Below, in pieces: positions 16,826 through 27,388 of a DNA stretch of 64,000 nucleotides (its first letter is position 1; each line of letters begins with the position of its first letter). A model generated the notes under the pieces. The model did no database searches. It was given only the letters and a program-made list of their open reading frames with translations, and had not been told where the DNA came from. Both the position numbers and the translations under genes were made by a program. This stretch comes from Sterolibacterium sp. (lineage in GTDB: Bacteria > Pseudomonadota > Gammaproteobacteria > Burkholderiales > Rhodocyclaceae): contig JAQTOA010000012.1 of the NCBI GenBank assembly GCA_028713555.1, forward strand, positions 1 through 64,000, written 5' to 3'.

Positions 16826-18988
16826 ATGGACAGATCAGCCATAGCCGAAGTGAAAACTGGATCAGTAGATTTCGGTTCCGGTTTTTCCTCAAGCTTGATG
16901 CCGGGAAGTCCCTGGCCTTTGGGCGCACACTGGGATGGCGCCGGCGTCAATTTCGCTTTGTTTTCACAACACGCCACGACTGTCGAACTGTGCCTGTTCG
17001 ACGCGGAGGGGAAAAAAGAAATTGCCCTCATAAGGCTGCGGAATTGGACCAATCAGGTGTGGCATGGCTATCTTCCCGGCATCGCTCCAGGGCAGCTCTA
17101 TGGCTACCGAATCGACGGCGGGTACGATCCGGATATGGGACACCGCTTCAACCCCAACAAGCTTCTGCTTGACCCGTATGCGCGCGCGATAGTCGGCGAA
17201 CTGGACAGGGAAGAAATGCATTTCGACGATGACCAATACGACCGCAGCCGCGATACCCGCGACAATGCCGCGACAATGCTCAAATCATGCGTCATAAATG
17301 ACGGCTTCGACTGGGGGCATGACAGCCCGCCGAAAACAGCGTGGGCTGAAACCGTTCTCTATGAGGTACACGTCAAGGGTTTCACCCAGGTTCATCCGGA
17401 AGTCCCCGCAGCATTGCGCGGCAGCTATGCGGGTCTGGCTTCGCCGGCCGCCCTGGCGCACCTTACCCGGCTTGGGATAACCGCGGTCAACTTGCTGCCG
17501 GTTCACTACCATCTTGACGAGTACCGCCTGCTGCAGAACGGTTTGAGCAACTACTGGGGTTACAACAGCATTGGCTTTTTCGCCCCGCACCCGGGCTACC
17601 ATTCCGGCGCCACCGGATTGTCGGTGGCCAACGAATTCAAACTGATGGTCAAGACGCTCCATGCCGCAGGCATTGAAGTGATCATTGACGTGGTCTACAA
17701 CCATACTGCCGAAAGCGACCGACATGGACCAACGCTAAGTTTTCGAGGCATCGATAATAGCACCTACTACCGGCTCAAACCAGGCCAGCCGCGCTCTCCG
17801 GAAAATTTCACCGGTTGCGGCAACACGCTCAACCTGAGCCATCCACGCGTACTGCAGATGGTCATGGATTCGTTGCGCTACTGGGTCACCGAAATGCATG
17901 TCGATGGTTTTCGCTTCGACCTCGCCGTGACGCTGGCGCGCGAAGACAGCGGCTTCGATACGCACAGCGGCTTCCTCAATACAGTTCTTCAGGACCCGGT
18001 GCTGGCCGGCGTCAAGCTGATTGCCGAACCTTGGGATCTGGGACCGGACGGCTACCAGCTTGGCCGCTTTCCGCCGGGCTGGGCCGAATGGAACGACCGT
18101 TATCGCGATACCGTGCGCGACTTCTGGCTGCGACGGCATGCCACCATGGGCGAACTGGCGGAGCGGCTGTGCGCTTCAAGCGACCTGTTCCGTCACCAGG
18201 GCCGCAAGCCGCAGGCCAGCGTGAACTTCATCTCCGCTCATGACGGATTTACGCTGCATGATCTGACCACCTTTGAACAAAAGCATAACGAGTCTAACGG
18301 CGAAGACAACCGCGATGGTCACAACCAGAACCTGAGTTGGAACTGTGGCGTCGAAGGAGAATGCGACGCAGCCCAAGTGTTGGCGCTGCGCCGCCGCCTG
18401 CAACGGGCGTTGCTGGCCATGCTGCTATTCTCGCAGGGTGTGCCGATGCTGCTCGGCGGCGACGAACTGGGGCGCAGCCAGCACGGCAACAACAATGCCT
18501 ATTGCCAGGATAATGAGATCAACTGGTTCGACTGGGCCAGCGCCGACCAGGAACTGATTGACTTCGTCTCCCGGCTGATTGACCTGCGCCGCCATTTCCC
18601 TCAACTACGCCGCACTGACTGGCTTACCGGCAAGAGCATGCATAGGCGGCACACCGACATCGTTTGGCTGCATCCGCATGGTTCCCCGATGGCGGCAGCG
18701 CAATGGAACGATCCGGCGCAGCGCGCCTTCGGCTTCACCCTCGGTCCGGAAACAAGCGATGGCCCATTACTGCTTTGCCTCATCAATGCCGAAATTGGCG
18801 ATGTCAGTTTCCAACTCCCGCCCGGAATGTGGTCAACATTGATCGATACCAGCGTCGAAGCCACGAGCAACGCGAGGATATCGACCCTAGATGGTATTGT
18901 CGACATCGCTGCACACAGCATTGTCCTGCTCGAACAGCCATTCACAGAGCAACCATCGGAAAGGGGCAGGCGTGCGCTTTCCTCGTAG
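16826..18988 (+). CDS. glgX: Glycogen debranching enzyme
   Basis: GlgX hydrolyses alpha-1,6 branches of phosphorylase-trimmed glycogen. The 720-residue protein has an N-terminal CBM48-like domain (residues ~20-120) and a GH13 barrel. GH13 motifs are visible: DVVYNHT, GFRFDLAVT with the nucleophile aspartate, LIAEPWDLG with the acid/base glutamate, and NFISAHDG. Its 3' end overlaps malQ by 17 nt and glgP follows, making a glycogen breakdown operon. No biosynthetic glg genes lie in the window. Confidence 0.93.
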   Translation: MDRSAIAEVKTGSVDFGSGFSSSLMPGSPWPLGAHWDGAGVNFALFSQHATTVELCLFDAEGKKEIALIRLRNWTNQVWHGYLPGIAPGQLYGYRIDGGYDPDMGHRFNPNKLLLDPYARAIVGELDREEMHFDDDQYDRSRDTRDNAATMLKSCVINDGFDWGHDSPPKTAWAETVLYEVHVKGFTQVHPEVPAALRGSYAGLASPAALAHLTRLGITAVNLLPVHYHLDEYRLLQNGLSNYWGYNSIGFFAPHPGYHSGATGLSVANEFKLMVKTLHAAGIEVIIDVVYNHTAESDRHGPTLSFRGIDNSTYYRLKPGQPRSPENFTGCGNTLNLSHPRVLQMVMDSLRYWVTEMHVDGFRFDLAVTLAREDSGFDTHSGFLNTVLQDPVLAGVKLIAEPWDLGPDGYQLGRFPPGWAEWNDRYRDTVRDFWLRRHATMGELAERLCASSDLFRHQGRKPQASVNFISAHDGFTLHDLTTFEQKHNESNGEDNRDGHNQNLSWNCGVEGECDAAQVLALRRRLQRALLAMLLFSQGVPMLLGGDELGRSQHGNNNAYCQDNEINWFDWASADQELIDFVSRLIDLRRHFPQLRRTDWLTGKSMHRRHTDIVWLHPHGSPMAAAQWNDPAQRAFGFTLGPETSDGPLLLCLINAEIGDVSFQLPPGMWSTLIDTSVEATSNARISTLDGIVDIAAHSIVLLEQPFTEQPSERGRRALSS

Positions 18989-20483
18989 TAGCGGCATTCT
19001 GCTGCACCCTACCTCCTTGCCGGGCCCCTATGGCTCGGGCGATTTTGGCCCAGCCGCCTACCACTTTGCGGACTGGCTGACGACTGCCGGACAGAAAATG
19101 TGGCAGATCCTGCCGCTGGGGGGCATCGGCCCGGGCAATTCGCCATATATGAGCAATTCGGCGTTTGCCGGCAACGTCCTGTTGATCGACCTGGATGATC
19201 TGCGTACACAGGGCTGGCTGACTGACGACGACCTGGCACCGCACCCGGATTTCAAGCAGCAGCGCGTGAATTTTGGCGTCGTCTACCATTTCCGCCTGGA
19301 AAAACTCCGGATCGCCGCGTGGCGTTTCTTCAGCGGCAAACATCGCCGCGCCGAGTTCCAGGCATTTTGCCAGGAGGAAAAGTCCTGGCTTGACGACTAT
19401 TCCTTGTTCATGGCGCTTGCCGAAAAATTTCAGTGGCAGGATTGGAATCTATGGGAGCAAGATCTGGCGTGGCGTAACCCGACCGCCATGAAACGTGCCG
19501 CCGCCACTTTGACGCCTGAAGTCATGTTCTGGAATTTTTGCCAGTGGTGCTTTTTCCGCCAGTGGCGACAGCTCAAGCAGTATGCCAACCAGCGCGGGAT
19601 CCAGATCATCGGCGATATCCCGATTTTCATTGCCTACCAAAGCGCGGAAGTGTGGGCTCGTCGGGATTTGTTTGAACTGGGCCCAGACGATCTGCCGAGC
19701 GTGGTTGCCGGTGTGCCGCCGGACTTTTTCAGTGAAACCGGACAACGTTGGGGTAACCCGCTGTATCGCTGGCCGGCCCACGAACAGGAGGGTTATGCCT
19801 GGTGGATCGAGCGCATGCGGAAAACCGCGGCGCTGGTGGACATTGTCCGCATCGACCATTTCCGCGGCTTTGCCGCCTATTGGGAAATTCCCGCCGAAGA
19901 GCCGACAGCGGTTCTCGGCCGCTGGCAGCCGGGGCCGGGCGAGAAACTGTTCGGTGCCATTCAGGAGGCGCTCGGCCGTCTGCCGATTATTGCCGAAGAT
20001 CTCGGTGTCGTGACGCCGGATGTCGTCGCGCTACGCGACAAATTCAGGCTGCCTGGCATGCGCATCCTCCAATTCGCATTCTCCGGTGAAACGGACAACC
20101 CCTACCTGCCGCATAACTTCCTGAATAACACTGTCGTCTATTGCGGCACCCACGACAACGACACAGCACTTGGCTGGTTCGGGTCGGCCTCGCAACGCGA
20201 GCGCAACTTCGCCTGTAAATACCTTGGGTGCGATGGCAGCGAGATACATTGGGACCTGATTCGCGCCGCTTCCCAATCGGTGGCCGACATCGCCATCTAC
20301 CCTTTGCAGGATATCCTCGGGCTAGGCAGCGAGCACCGCATGAACCTGCCGGGCAAGCAGGGCGGCTATTGGGAATGGCGGTTTGAATGGGAGCAGGTTG
20401 ACGCCTTGCATGCTGAGCGTTTATACGAAATCACCGCCGTGCATGGCCGTTGTCCAACCGACCGTCTGCTGCTGCCCGCCTAG
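18972..20483 (+). CDS. malQ: 4-alpha-glucanotransferase
   Basis: MalQ transfers maltodextrin chains and works with glycogen phosphorylase. I place the start at GTG 18972 (VRFPRSSGILLHPTSLPGPY), which follows AAGGGGCAGG and begins with the conserved GH77 opening; the frame is open further inside glgX. Length is 503 residues, the short bacterial/plant disproportionating-enzyme class. GH77 landmarks are GDIPIFIAYQSAEVWA, VRIDHFRGF with the nucleophile aspartate, IAEDLGVVTPDV, and the GTHDNDTALGW stretch. Confidence 0.92.
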   Translation: MRFPRSSGILLHPTSLPGPYGSGDFGPAAYHFADWLTTAGQKMWQILPLGGIGPGNSPYMSNSAFAGNVLLIDLDDLRTQGWLTDDDLAPHPDFKQQRVNFGVVYHFRLEKLRIAAWRFFSGKHRRAEFQAFCQEEKSWLDDYSLFMALAEKFQWQDWNLWEQDLAWRNPTAMKRAAATLTPEVMFWNFCQWCFFRQWRQLKQYANQRGIQIIGDIPIFIAYQSAEVWARRDLFELGPDDLPSVVAGVPPDFFSETGQRWGNPLYRWPAHEQEGYAWWIERMRKTAALVDIVRIDHFRGFAAYWEIPAEEPTAVLGRWQPGPGEKLFGAIQEALGRLPIIAEDLGVVTPDVVALRDKFRLPGMRILQFAFSGETDNPYLPHNFLNNTVVYCGTHDNDTALGWFGSASQRERNFACKYLGCDGSEIHWDLIRAASQSVADIAIYPLQDILGLGSEHRMNLPGKQGGYWEWRFEWEQVDALHAERLYEITAVHGRCPTDRLLLPA

Positions 20484-20596
20484 AACCTGTTTCAGTAGTG
20501 AGTGACTTTGGCTAGAATCGCCGCATACCCTGCTTCCATCCAAGCACGCTTGAGCAGATTTACCGGATTACTCCTTCACCGCTGGGGAACAATGCC

Positions 20597-23074
20597 ATGA
20601 CCAAGCAAGTTAAGCAAATCGCCGCCAATGGCGTCCATGTCGGCCTGGATGTTGCCTCACTCGACAAATCCCTGGCCAACCATCTGATCTTCACGGTAGG
20701 GAAGGACGCCGTCACGGCGACCGATCGCGACTGGTTTTATGCCACCGCTTTCATGACACGCGACCGCCTGATCGAGCGCTGGATGGATACCATGCGCAGC
20801 TACTACAACCGCGACGCGAAGCGGGTGTACTACCTGTCAATGGAATTTCTCATGGGCCGCACCCTGATGAACAGCCTGCACAACCTGGGCTTCGATCGGG
20901 AGTGCCAGCAGGCGCTGGCAGGACTCGGCATCGACCTGCACAAGGTGCGCGAAGTAGAGCCTGACGCGGCGTTAGGCAACGGCGGACTGGGCAGGCTTGC
21001 GGCCTGCTTCCTCGATTCCATGGCGACCCTCAGCCTACCTGGCTATGGTTACGGCATCCGCTATGAATACGGCATGTTCTCGCAACATATCGAGGATGGC
21101 CGGCAGGTCGAACATCCCGATAACTGGCTGCGCTACGGCAATCCCTGGGAATTTTCACGCCCGGAAGTTCTCTATCAGGTCAAGTTCGGCGGCCGCGTCG
21201 TGCAATTCTCCGACGAAAAAGGGGCGCTGCGCCACCATTGGGTAGACACCGAGGACGTGATGGCGATGGCCTACGATTCGCCCATCCCCGGTTATGCAAC
21301 CAATACCGTCAACAACATGCGCCTTTGGGCAGCCAAGGCATCGCGCGATTTCGAGCTGAAATATTTCAACGAAGGCAATTACATCAAGGCGGTGGAGGAC
21401 AAGAACGAGTCCGAAAACCTCTCGAAGGTGCTCTACCCTGACGACTCTACCGCCATGGGGCGTGAATTGCGTTTGCGGCAGCAATATTTTTTCGTCAGTG
21501 CCTCGCTGCAGGACATCCTTTACCGCTTCTGTAAATCGCACGAGGGTTTCGACGAACTTCCCGACAAGGTCGCGATCCAACTGAACGACACCCACCCCGC
21601 CATCGCCATTCCCGAACTAATGCGCATTCTGGTCGATATCCATCATCTGGGATGGGACCAGGCTTGGGACATCACCACCCGCACCTTCAGCTACACCAAT
21701 CACACACTGATGTCCGAAGCGCTCGAAACCTGGCCAGTCTCCCAGTTCGAGAAGCTCTTGCCGCGACATTTGCAGATCATTTACGAAATCAATTACCACT
21801 TCATGAAGGACGTGATGCACCGTTTTCCGGGGGATAGCGAACTACTGCGGAGAATGTCGATCATCGATGAGAACGGCGGCAGGAAAATTCGCATGGCGCA
21901 TCTGGCCATCGTCGGCAGCCACAAGGTGAATGGCGTGGCGCGTATCCACACCGAGTTGATGAAACAAACCATTTTCGCCGACTTCAACCGCTATTGCCCC
22001 GACAAAATCATCAACATGACCAATGGCATCACGCCGCGCCGCTGGCTGAATCAGGCCAACCCGCTATTGTCGGCGCTGATCACCTCGCGCATCGGCAACG
22101 GCTGGATCAAGGATCTAAGCCAGCTGAAGCGCTTGATTCCACTCACCGAGGACGCGCAGTTTCGCAGTGAGTTCGCAGCGGTAAAACGCGCCAACAAGGA
22201 GCGTTTTGCGGCACTGCTCAAGCAAAAGCTGAATATCGAGATTGATGTAGACTCGTTGTTCGACGTGCAAATCAAGCGTATCCATGAATACAAGCGGCAG
22301 CTTCTCAACTTGCTGCATGTGGTTACCCTGTATAACCGCATCTGCAATAACCGGGCGGACGACAACGTGCCGCGTACGGTGATTTTCTCCGGCAAGGCGG
22401 CGCCAGGCTATGCCATGGCAAAACTGATCATCAGGCTGATCAACGATGTCGCCGACATCGTCAATAACGATATGCGGGTGCGTGGTTTGCTGAAGGTGGT
22501 CTTTTTGCCGAATTACGGCGTCTCACTCGCCGAAGACATCATCCCGGCGGCGGATTTATCCGAACAGATTTCCACTGCCGGCACTGAAGCCTCGGGCACC
22601 GGCAACATGAAGCTGGCCCTTAACGGCGCGCTGACGATAGGTACGCTGGATGGCGCCAATATCGAGATCGGCAACGAAGTAGGCGAGGAAAATATTTTCA
22701 TATTCGGCCTGACCACCGACCAGATCGTCAGGCTTCGCGCCAGCGGCTATCAGCCCATGGATTATTACCGGGCCAACGACGAATTGCGCGAAGTGCTCGA
22801 CATGATTTCCTCCGGTTATTTTTCCCAGGAAGAACCCGACAGGTTCAAGCCAATCGTGGACAATTTGTTAACCCACGGTGACCATTACTTGCTCTTGGCT
22901 GACTACGCTTCCTATATCGCATGTCAAAAGGAAGTCAAGACGGCATATAGCAACCCGCAGGAATGGGTCAGGAAGTCAATTTTGAATGTCGCCAATATGG
23001 GAGAATTTTCCAGCGACCGCACCATCCGGCAATACGCAGAGCAGATTTGGCATGCCAAGCCAGTGCCAGTTTGA
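20597..23074 (+). CDS. glgP: Glycogen/maltodextrin phosphorylase
   Basis: This GT35 enzyme releases glucose-1-phosphate from glycogen. The 825-residue protein carries the PLP site GTEASGTGNMKLALNGALTI with its lysine, and IKRIHEYKRQLLN in the C-terminal domain. A 113-nt gap separates it from malQ; TAGAAT at 20513-20518 could be a -10 of an internal promoter, without a good -35. Together with glgX and malQ it supports use of stored glycogen. Confidence 0.96.
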   Translation: MTKQVKQIAANGVHVGLDVASLDKSLANHLIFTVGKDAVTATDRDWFYATAFMTRDRLIERWMDTMRSYYNRDAKRVYYLSMEFLMGRTLMNSLHNLGFDRECQQALAGLGIDLHKVREVEPDAALGNGGLGRLAACFLDSMATLSLPGYGYGIRYEYGMFSQHIEDGRQVEHPDNWLRYGNPWEFSRPEVLYQVKFGGRVVQFSDEKGALRHHWVDTEDVMAMAYDSPIPGYATNTVNNMRLWAAKASRDFELKYFNEGNYIKAVEDKNESENLSKVLYPDDSTAMGRELRLRQQYFFVSASLQDILYRFCKSHEGFDELPDKVAIQLNDTHPAIAIPELMRILVDIHHLGWDQAWDITTRTFSYTNHTLMSEALETWPVSQFEKLLPRHLQIIYEINYHFMKDVMHRFPGDSELLRRMSIIDENGGRKIRMAHLAIVGSHKVNGVARIHTELMKQTIFADFNRYCPDKIINMTNGITPRRWLNQANPLLSALITSRIGNGWIKDLSQLKRLIPLTEDAQFRSEFAAVKRANKERFAALLKQKLNIEIDVDSLFDVQIKRIHEYKRQLLNLLHVVTLYNRICNNRADDNVPRTVIFSGKAAPGYAMAKLIIRLINDVADIVNNDMRVRGLLKVVFLPNYGVSLAEDIIPAADLSEQISTAGTEASGTGNMKLALNGALTIGTLDGANIEIGNEVGEENIFIFGLTTDQIVRLRASGYQPMDYYRANDELREVLDMISSGYFSQEEPDRFKPIVDNLLTHGDHYLLLADYASYIACQKEVKTAYSNPQEWVRKSILNVANMGEFSSDRTIRQYAEQIWHAKPVPV

Positions 23075-23233
23075 TTCCTTCATCTTATTTGCCGAACGAT
23101 ATTCCGCCGTGAAGTCGCGCGCATTGGCAGAGCCAAGCACATGCCAGCTATGCAATAATAGCCGCATGGGTACCGGTAACGTTTTTCGAAGTAATTTCAC
23201 TTGGCATGATTATTTAATGAAGAGGATCAGAAC

Positions 23234-24367
23234 ATGAAACGAGTAGGTCTAGTCGGTTGGCGGGGCATGGTTGGCTCAGTGCTGATGCAACGCATGCGTG
23301 AGGAAAACGATTTTGCTCAAATCGACCCGGTATTCTTCACCACTTCGAATATTGGCGGAAGTGCTCCCGAATTTGGCAACGAGAAAGGCACGCCGGGGCA
23401 GCCGCTAAAAGATGCGAAGAGCATAGATGCGCTGCGCGGCATGGACATTATCATTTCCTGCCAGGGTGGCGACTACACTACCGAGGTTTTCCCCAAATTG
23501 CGCGCCATCGGCTGGAATGGCTACTGGATTGATGCCGCTTCTACCCTGCGCATGAAGGACGATGCGATCATCATTCTCGACCCGGTAAATCGCGACGTCA
23601 TCGACAGCGCCCTGGCGAAAGGCGTGAAGAACTATATCGGCGGCAACTGCACGGTATCGTTGATGATGATGGCGTTGGGCGGGCTGTTTCAGGCAGGCCT
23701 GATCGAATGGATGACCTCGATGACCTACCAGGCTGCTTCCGGCGCCGGCGCCCAGAATATGCGCGAACTGCTGCAGCAGATGGGCGAAGTACATCGCGTT
23801 GCCCAGCATTTGCTTGCTGATCCAGCTTCGGCCATCCTGGACATCGATCGTGAGGTTGCCGGTATCCTGCGCACCGACAAGTTTCCCACGGAAAATTTCG
23901 GTGTGCCGCTGGCTGGCTCATTGATTCCGTGGATCGACAAGGATCTCGGCAACGGCCAGAGCCGCGAGGAATGGAAGGGCCAAGCCGAGACCAACAAGAT
24001 TCTTGGCCTGGGCGAGACCGGCGGTTCCTCTCCGATTCCTGTCGATGGTATCTGCGTGCGCGTCGGCGCCATGCGCTGCCATTCCCAGGCGCTAACGATC
24101 AAGCTCAAGAAAGACGTGCCGTTGAACGATATCGACGCGATCCTTGCGGCGCACAACGACTGGGTCAAAGTAGTGCCGAACCAGCGGGAGGTCACTCTGA
24201 AAGAACTCACTCCCACCGCCGTTACCGGCACGCTGGCGGTACCCGTGGGTCGTCTGCGCAAGCTGTCGATGGGGCCGGAATATCTGTCGGCGTTTACGGT
24301 TGGCGATCAGTTGTTGTGGGGTGCAGCCGAGCCACTGCGCCGTATGCTACGCATTCTGCTCGACTGA
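23234..24367 (+). CDS. asd: Aspartate-semialdehyde dehydrogenase
   Basis: Asd reduces aspartyl phosphate on the route to lysine, threonine and methionine. The 377-residue protein begins [20 protein letters not shown] with the NADP-binding glycine motif. The catalytic cysteine is in [17 protein letters not shown], and the histidine in [16 protein letters not shown]. Length fits the Gram-negative class (E. coli 367). It lies upstream of fimV, a conserved betaproteobacterial pairing; genes such as leuB that often precede it are replaced here by the glycogen operon. Confidence 0.96.
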   Translation: MKRVGLVGWRGMVGSVLMQRMREENDFAQIDPVFFTTSNIGGSAPEFGNEKGTPGQPLKDAKSIDALRGMDIIISCQGGDYTTEVFPKLRAIGWNGYWIDAASTLRMKDDAIIILDPVNRDVIDSALAKGVKNYIGGNCTVSLMMMALGGLFQAGLIEWMTSMTYQAASGAGAQNMRELLQQMGEVHRVAQHLLADPASAILDIDREVAGILRTDKFPTENFGVPLAGSLIPWIDKDLGNGQSREEWKGQAETNKILGLGETGGSSPIPVDGICVRVGAMRCHSQALTIKLKKDVPLNDIDAILAAHNDWVKVVPNQREVTLKELTPTAVTGTLAVPVGRLRKLSMGPEYLSAFTVGDQLLWGAAEPLRRMLRILLD

Positions 24368-24387
24368 TTATAAGGAGAAGGTTTAGC

Positions 24388-24416
24388 TTGCATAGCTAAC
24401 ATCATGATGTTATGTT
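24388..24416 (+). promoter_or_regulatory. Putative fimV promoter with embedded palindrome
   Basis: TTGCAT at 24388-24393 and TATGTT at 24411-24416 are 17 bp apart, about 36 bp before the fimV start. The spacer and first base of the -10 form a perfect 14-bp palindrome, AACATCATGATGTT (24398-24411), placed where a repressor would block polymerase. Both hexamers are only moderate matches to consensus. Confidence 0.4.
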
Positions 24417-24451
24417 ATTTGTTCTAAAACCATCCCTGACAAGGAGGAACG

Positions 24452-27304
24452 GTGAGGAATACGACTCTGGCAACGCTGCGTAAGCTACTCAAGAATTCTT
24501 TCTTGACGGTGTTATTGCTGGCTTTGCCGCTGGGCGCCAGTGCTGCCGGGTTGGGCAAACTTACTGTGCTTTCTGCGCTGGGCCGGCCTTTGCGCGCCGA
24601 AGTTGACATAAGCGCCAGCCGCGAAGAACTATCCTCCCTGTCGGCTCGAATCGCATCGCCCAATGCTTTCCAGCAGGCCGGCATCGAATACAGCCCGGCC
24701 TTATCGGGCATTCGTTTCACGGTCGGTCAGCGACCTGACGGCCAGCCTTTCCTGACCATTCAGTCGGACCGCCCGTTTAACGAGCCTTTCCTCGATATGC
24801 TGGTTGAACTGAATTGGGCCTCAGGACGACTGGTGCGCGAATACACCTTCCTGCTCGACCCTCCCGAATCAATGCCGAAACCGCTGGCTACTTCGGCAGC
24901 GCCGCTTCAGCTACCCGAAACCAAACGCGAGGCAGCAGCCACGGTTCAGGTTCAAGTACCGGCCAATGTTTCAAATCAACCCGAGAGATTCCACGTCGCG
25001 CCTCTGGTCCAACCCGACGAGACCCTACAGAAGAAGCCTCGTCCCGAAATGAAGGTGACTCGCGGCGACGACGGCGTGCAGCGGATCGTCAAAGTCGAAC
25101 AGTCCGAGCAGGCTAGGGTTGAGAAACAAGTCACGACCCGGCTAGTGAAACGTGGCGATACTCTCGGCAAAATCGCCGCAGAAACCAAGCCTGAGGGCGT
25201 CAATCTCGATCAAATGCTTTTGGCATTGTTCCGGGGCAACCAGGAAGCTTTCGCGGGTAATGTTAGCCGACTCAAGGCCGGCAAGATACTTGCCATTCCC
25301 GACCGTGAAACGGTAGCCGGCGTCAATGCGGACGAAGCCAGAAAGACTATCCAGGCTCACGCGGCAGATTTTAACGCTTACAGCAAGAAACTCGCCTCCA
25401 CGGTAGCCAGCAGCCCGGCGGCGGTGCAAGAGGCGCCAAAACGCGCTGTCAGCGGCAAGATCGCACCCAGGGTGGAGGACAAGGCGCCGGTTGCCGCCGC
25501 AGGCAAAGACAAATTGGAAGTCTCCAAAACCGAAGTGGCTCCTGGTGCTGCCGGTAAGGCCGGAGCGGAGCGGATTGCAGCAATCGAAGAGACATTGGTA
25601 TCCCGAGAAAAAGCACTCAAAGATGCCAATGGCCGTATTGCGGAACTCGAGAAAAACCTCAATGACCTGAAGAAACTGGTTGAGCTCAAGAACCAGGGAT
25701 TGGCCGACCTGCAAAAGCAGGCACAGGCCGCCAAACCTGCTGCACCTGCGGCCGTAGTGAAAGAGCCGGCAGAGGCGACTGGGAAGCCTGTTGAAAAGGC
25801 GGCTGCCAAGCCGGATGAAGAGCTTCCCCCCGCGGCAGCGCCCAAACCTGCCGAACCTGTCCAGCCCGTTGCTGCAGCAAAGCCTGCGGAGCCGGTTACA
25901 CCCGCACCCGCGACTGTAGACAAGAAACCAGTCCCACCGGCGCCGCCAGCACCCCCGGCAACTGAGCCGAATTTTGTCGACGACAGTCCCGAGATTGTGT
26001 ATGGCAGCGGTGGCATTCTGATCTTGCTGCTCGGTTATCTCGGCTATTCGAGATGGCGCAAGCAGCGCGAGGCAGGCACTCACGGTAGCGATGACAAAAT
26101 TGCCGACCAATTGACGCTTGGCGGCAGCGGTGATCGGAATGTTAGCGATGAACTCCTGCCGACAGATTTGAGCAGCCAGTCCGAAGTACTCGGGATTGAG
26201 CCCGTCGCAGCAGTTGATCCAGTTGCCGAGGCTGACGTCTATCTGGCTTATGGTCGCGATGCCCAAGCCGAAGAAATTCTGCTCGATGCGCTCAAGACCG
26301 ATCCGACACGCCATGCGATTCATCTCAAGTTGCTCGAGATCTACGCCAAGCGCAAGAGTGTCAAGCAGTTCGAAACCATTGCGGCCGACCTCCACAATCA
26401 AACTGGCGGTTCGGGCCCGGACTGGGAAAAAGCCGTACAACTGGCTGTGCAGATCGATCCCGAGAATCCGCTGTATGCGGCCAAGACAACGGCCGCTCCA
26501 GAGGAATTCGACGCTTCCGCCACGATGGTGATTCAACCCGGAAACATGTTGGCGGATCTGGATTTGGGAGTCGCGGAATCCGCCGCGAAAGATCTGACGC
26601 AAAGCCAACAGACCGCTGAAATACCGCCAGAAATCGAACCTCCCCCGCAAGAAGAAGTTCAAGAAGAAGTCCCGGTATCTCTCGATTTCGACTTCAACCT
26701 GCCTGCTGTGACCAAGGAGTCAGTATCCACTGAATCGCCGTCAGCCGACCTATCGCTAGAGGAATCGCCCGGTTCGCTCGACATCGATCTGGACTTGGAC
26801 ATGGCGGCGCAGGAACCGACTCCCGCTGTGCCGGAGTCCGCCAGTCCCGCCACGACGACACCAGCGGCTTCGCCCACAGAAGTCGAATCGGGACTCGATT
26901 TCGACTTCGATCTTGGCGACGGTAAAGCACTGGAGATTTCGGCGCCGGCAGAACCGCCTGAAACTCCTGCCCCGGCGGAGCCGACCGATAGCAATGTTAT
27001 CGACTTTGATCTTGAACTTCCCGAACCGGCAGTCTCAAAACCGGCGGCAGCCGGCCTGGACTTGTCATCGATCAGCCTGGAGCTTAACCAGCCACTCGAC
27101 TCGACGCCACCCGCCGAAACGTCGCAAATGCCTGCGCTTGATGACGCCGCGCTGCAGGATGTGGCAACCAAGATTGAGCTGGCTCAGGCGTATGAAGATA
27201 TGGGCGACAAGGAGGGAGCGCGCGAACTGCTGCAGGAAGTCCTCAATGAGGGCAACGCCGCCCAGCAGGAAACTGCCCGCAACAAGCTCGATCAACTGGG
27301 CTGA
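24452..27304 (+). CDS. fimV: FimV/HubP-type polar landmark protein
   Basis: FimV proteins sit in the inner membrane at cell poles and organise type IV pili, chemoreceptors or chromosome origins. The GTG start at 24452 follows AAGGAGGAAC. The order is a signal peptide (residues 1-32), the FimV N-terminal domain (GLGKLTVLSALGRPLRAEVD), a LysM domain (~230-290), a coiled coil (~373-425), a Pro/Ala/Lys-rich linker, one membrane segment (~515-532), and a long acidic region with repeated LDFDFDL-like blocks. It ends with a TPR-like FimV C-terminal motif (~905-950). All canonical parts are present in 950 residues. Confidence 0.92.
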   Translation: MRNTTLATLRKLLKNSFLTVLLLALPLGASAAGLGKLTVLSALGRPLRAEVDISASREELSSLSARIASPNAFQQAGIEYSPALSGIRFTVGQRPDGQPFLTIQSDRPFNEPFLDMLVELNWASGRLVREYTFLLDPPESMPKPLATSAAPLQLPETKREAAATVQVQVPANVSNQPERFHVAPLVQPDETLQKKPRPEMKVTRGDDGVQRIVKVEQSEQARVEKQVTTRLVKRGDTLGKIAAETKPEGVNLDQMLLALFRGNQEAFAGNVSRLKAGKILAIPDRETVAGVNADEARKTIQAHAADFNAYSKKLASTVASSPAAVQEAPKRAVSGKIAPRVEDKAPVAAAGKDKLEVSKTEVAPGAAGKAGAERIAAIEETLVSREKALKDANGRIAELEKNLNDLKKLVELKNQGLADLQKQAQAAKPAAPAAVVKEPAEATGKPVEKAAAKPDEELPPAAAPKPAEPVQPVAAAKPAEPVTPAPATVDKKPVPPAPPAPPATEPNFVDDSPEIVYGSGGILILLLGYLGYSRWRKQREAGTHGSDDKIADQLTLGGSGDRNVSDELLPTDLSSQSEVLGIEPVAAVDPVAEADVYLAYGRDAQAEEILLDALKTDPTRHAIHLKLLEIYAKRKSVKQFETIAADLHNQTGGSGPDWEKAVQLAVQIDPENPLYAAKTTAAPEEFDASATMVIQPGNMLADLDLGVAESAAKDLTQSQQTAEIPPEIEPPPQEEVQEEVPVSLDFDFNLPAVTKESVSTESPSADLSLEESPGSLDIDLDLDMAAQEPTPAVPESASPATTTPAASPTEVESGLDFDFDLGDGKALEISAPAEPPETPAPAEPTDSNVIDFDLELPEPAVSKPAAAGLDLSSISLELNQPLDSTPPAETSQMPALDDAALQDVATKIELAQAYEDMGDKEGARELLQEVLNEGNAAQQETARNKLDQLG

Positions 27305-27312
27305 GCAATCAC

Positions 27313-27341
27313 ACTGGCAGGCGTCTACACCGCCTGCCAGT
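27313..27341 (+). terminator. Stem-loop after fimV
   Basis: A perfect 11-bp stem, ACTGGCAGGCG at 27313-27323 with CGCCTGCCAGT at 27331-27341 and a 7-nt loop, starts 8 nt past the fimV stop. It is not followed by a real T tract, so it may act as an attenuating or mRNA-protecting hairpin rather than a strong terminator. Confidence 0.55.
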
Positions 27342-27388
27342 TCCCGCTGTATTGTCATCCTTCACCCCGTCCGTTCGGTCGGCACTTA

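Noticed and set aside
25142..26662. 506-codon minus-strand frame inside fimV
   Set aside because: It is the complement of the repetitive FimV linker; the Arg/Cys/Gly-rich translation is an artefact.
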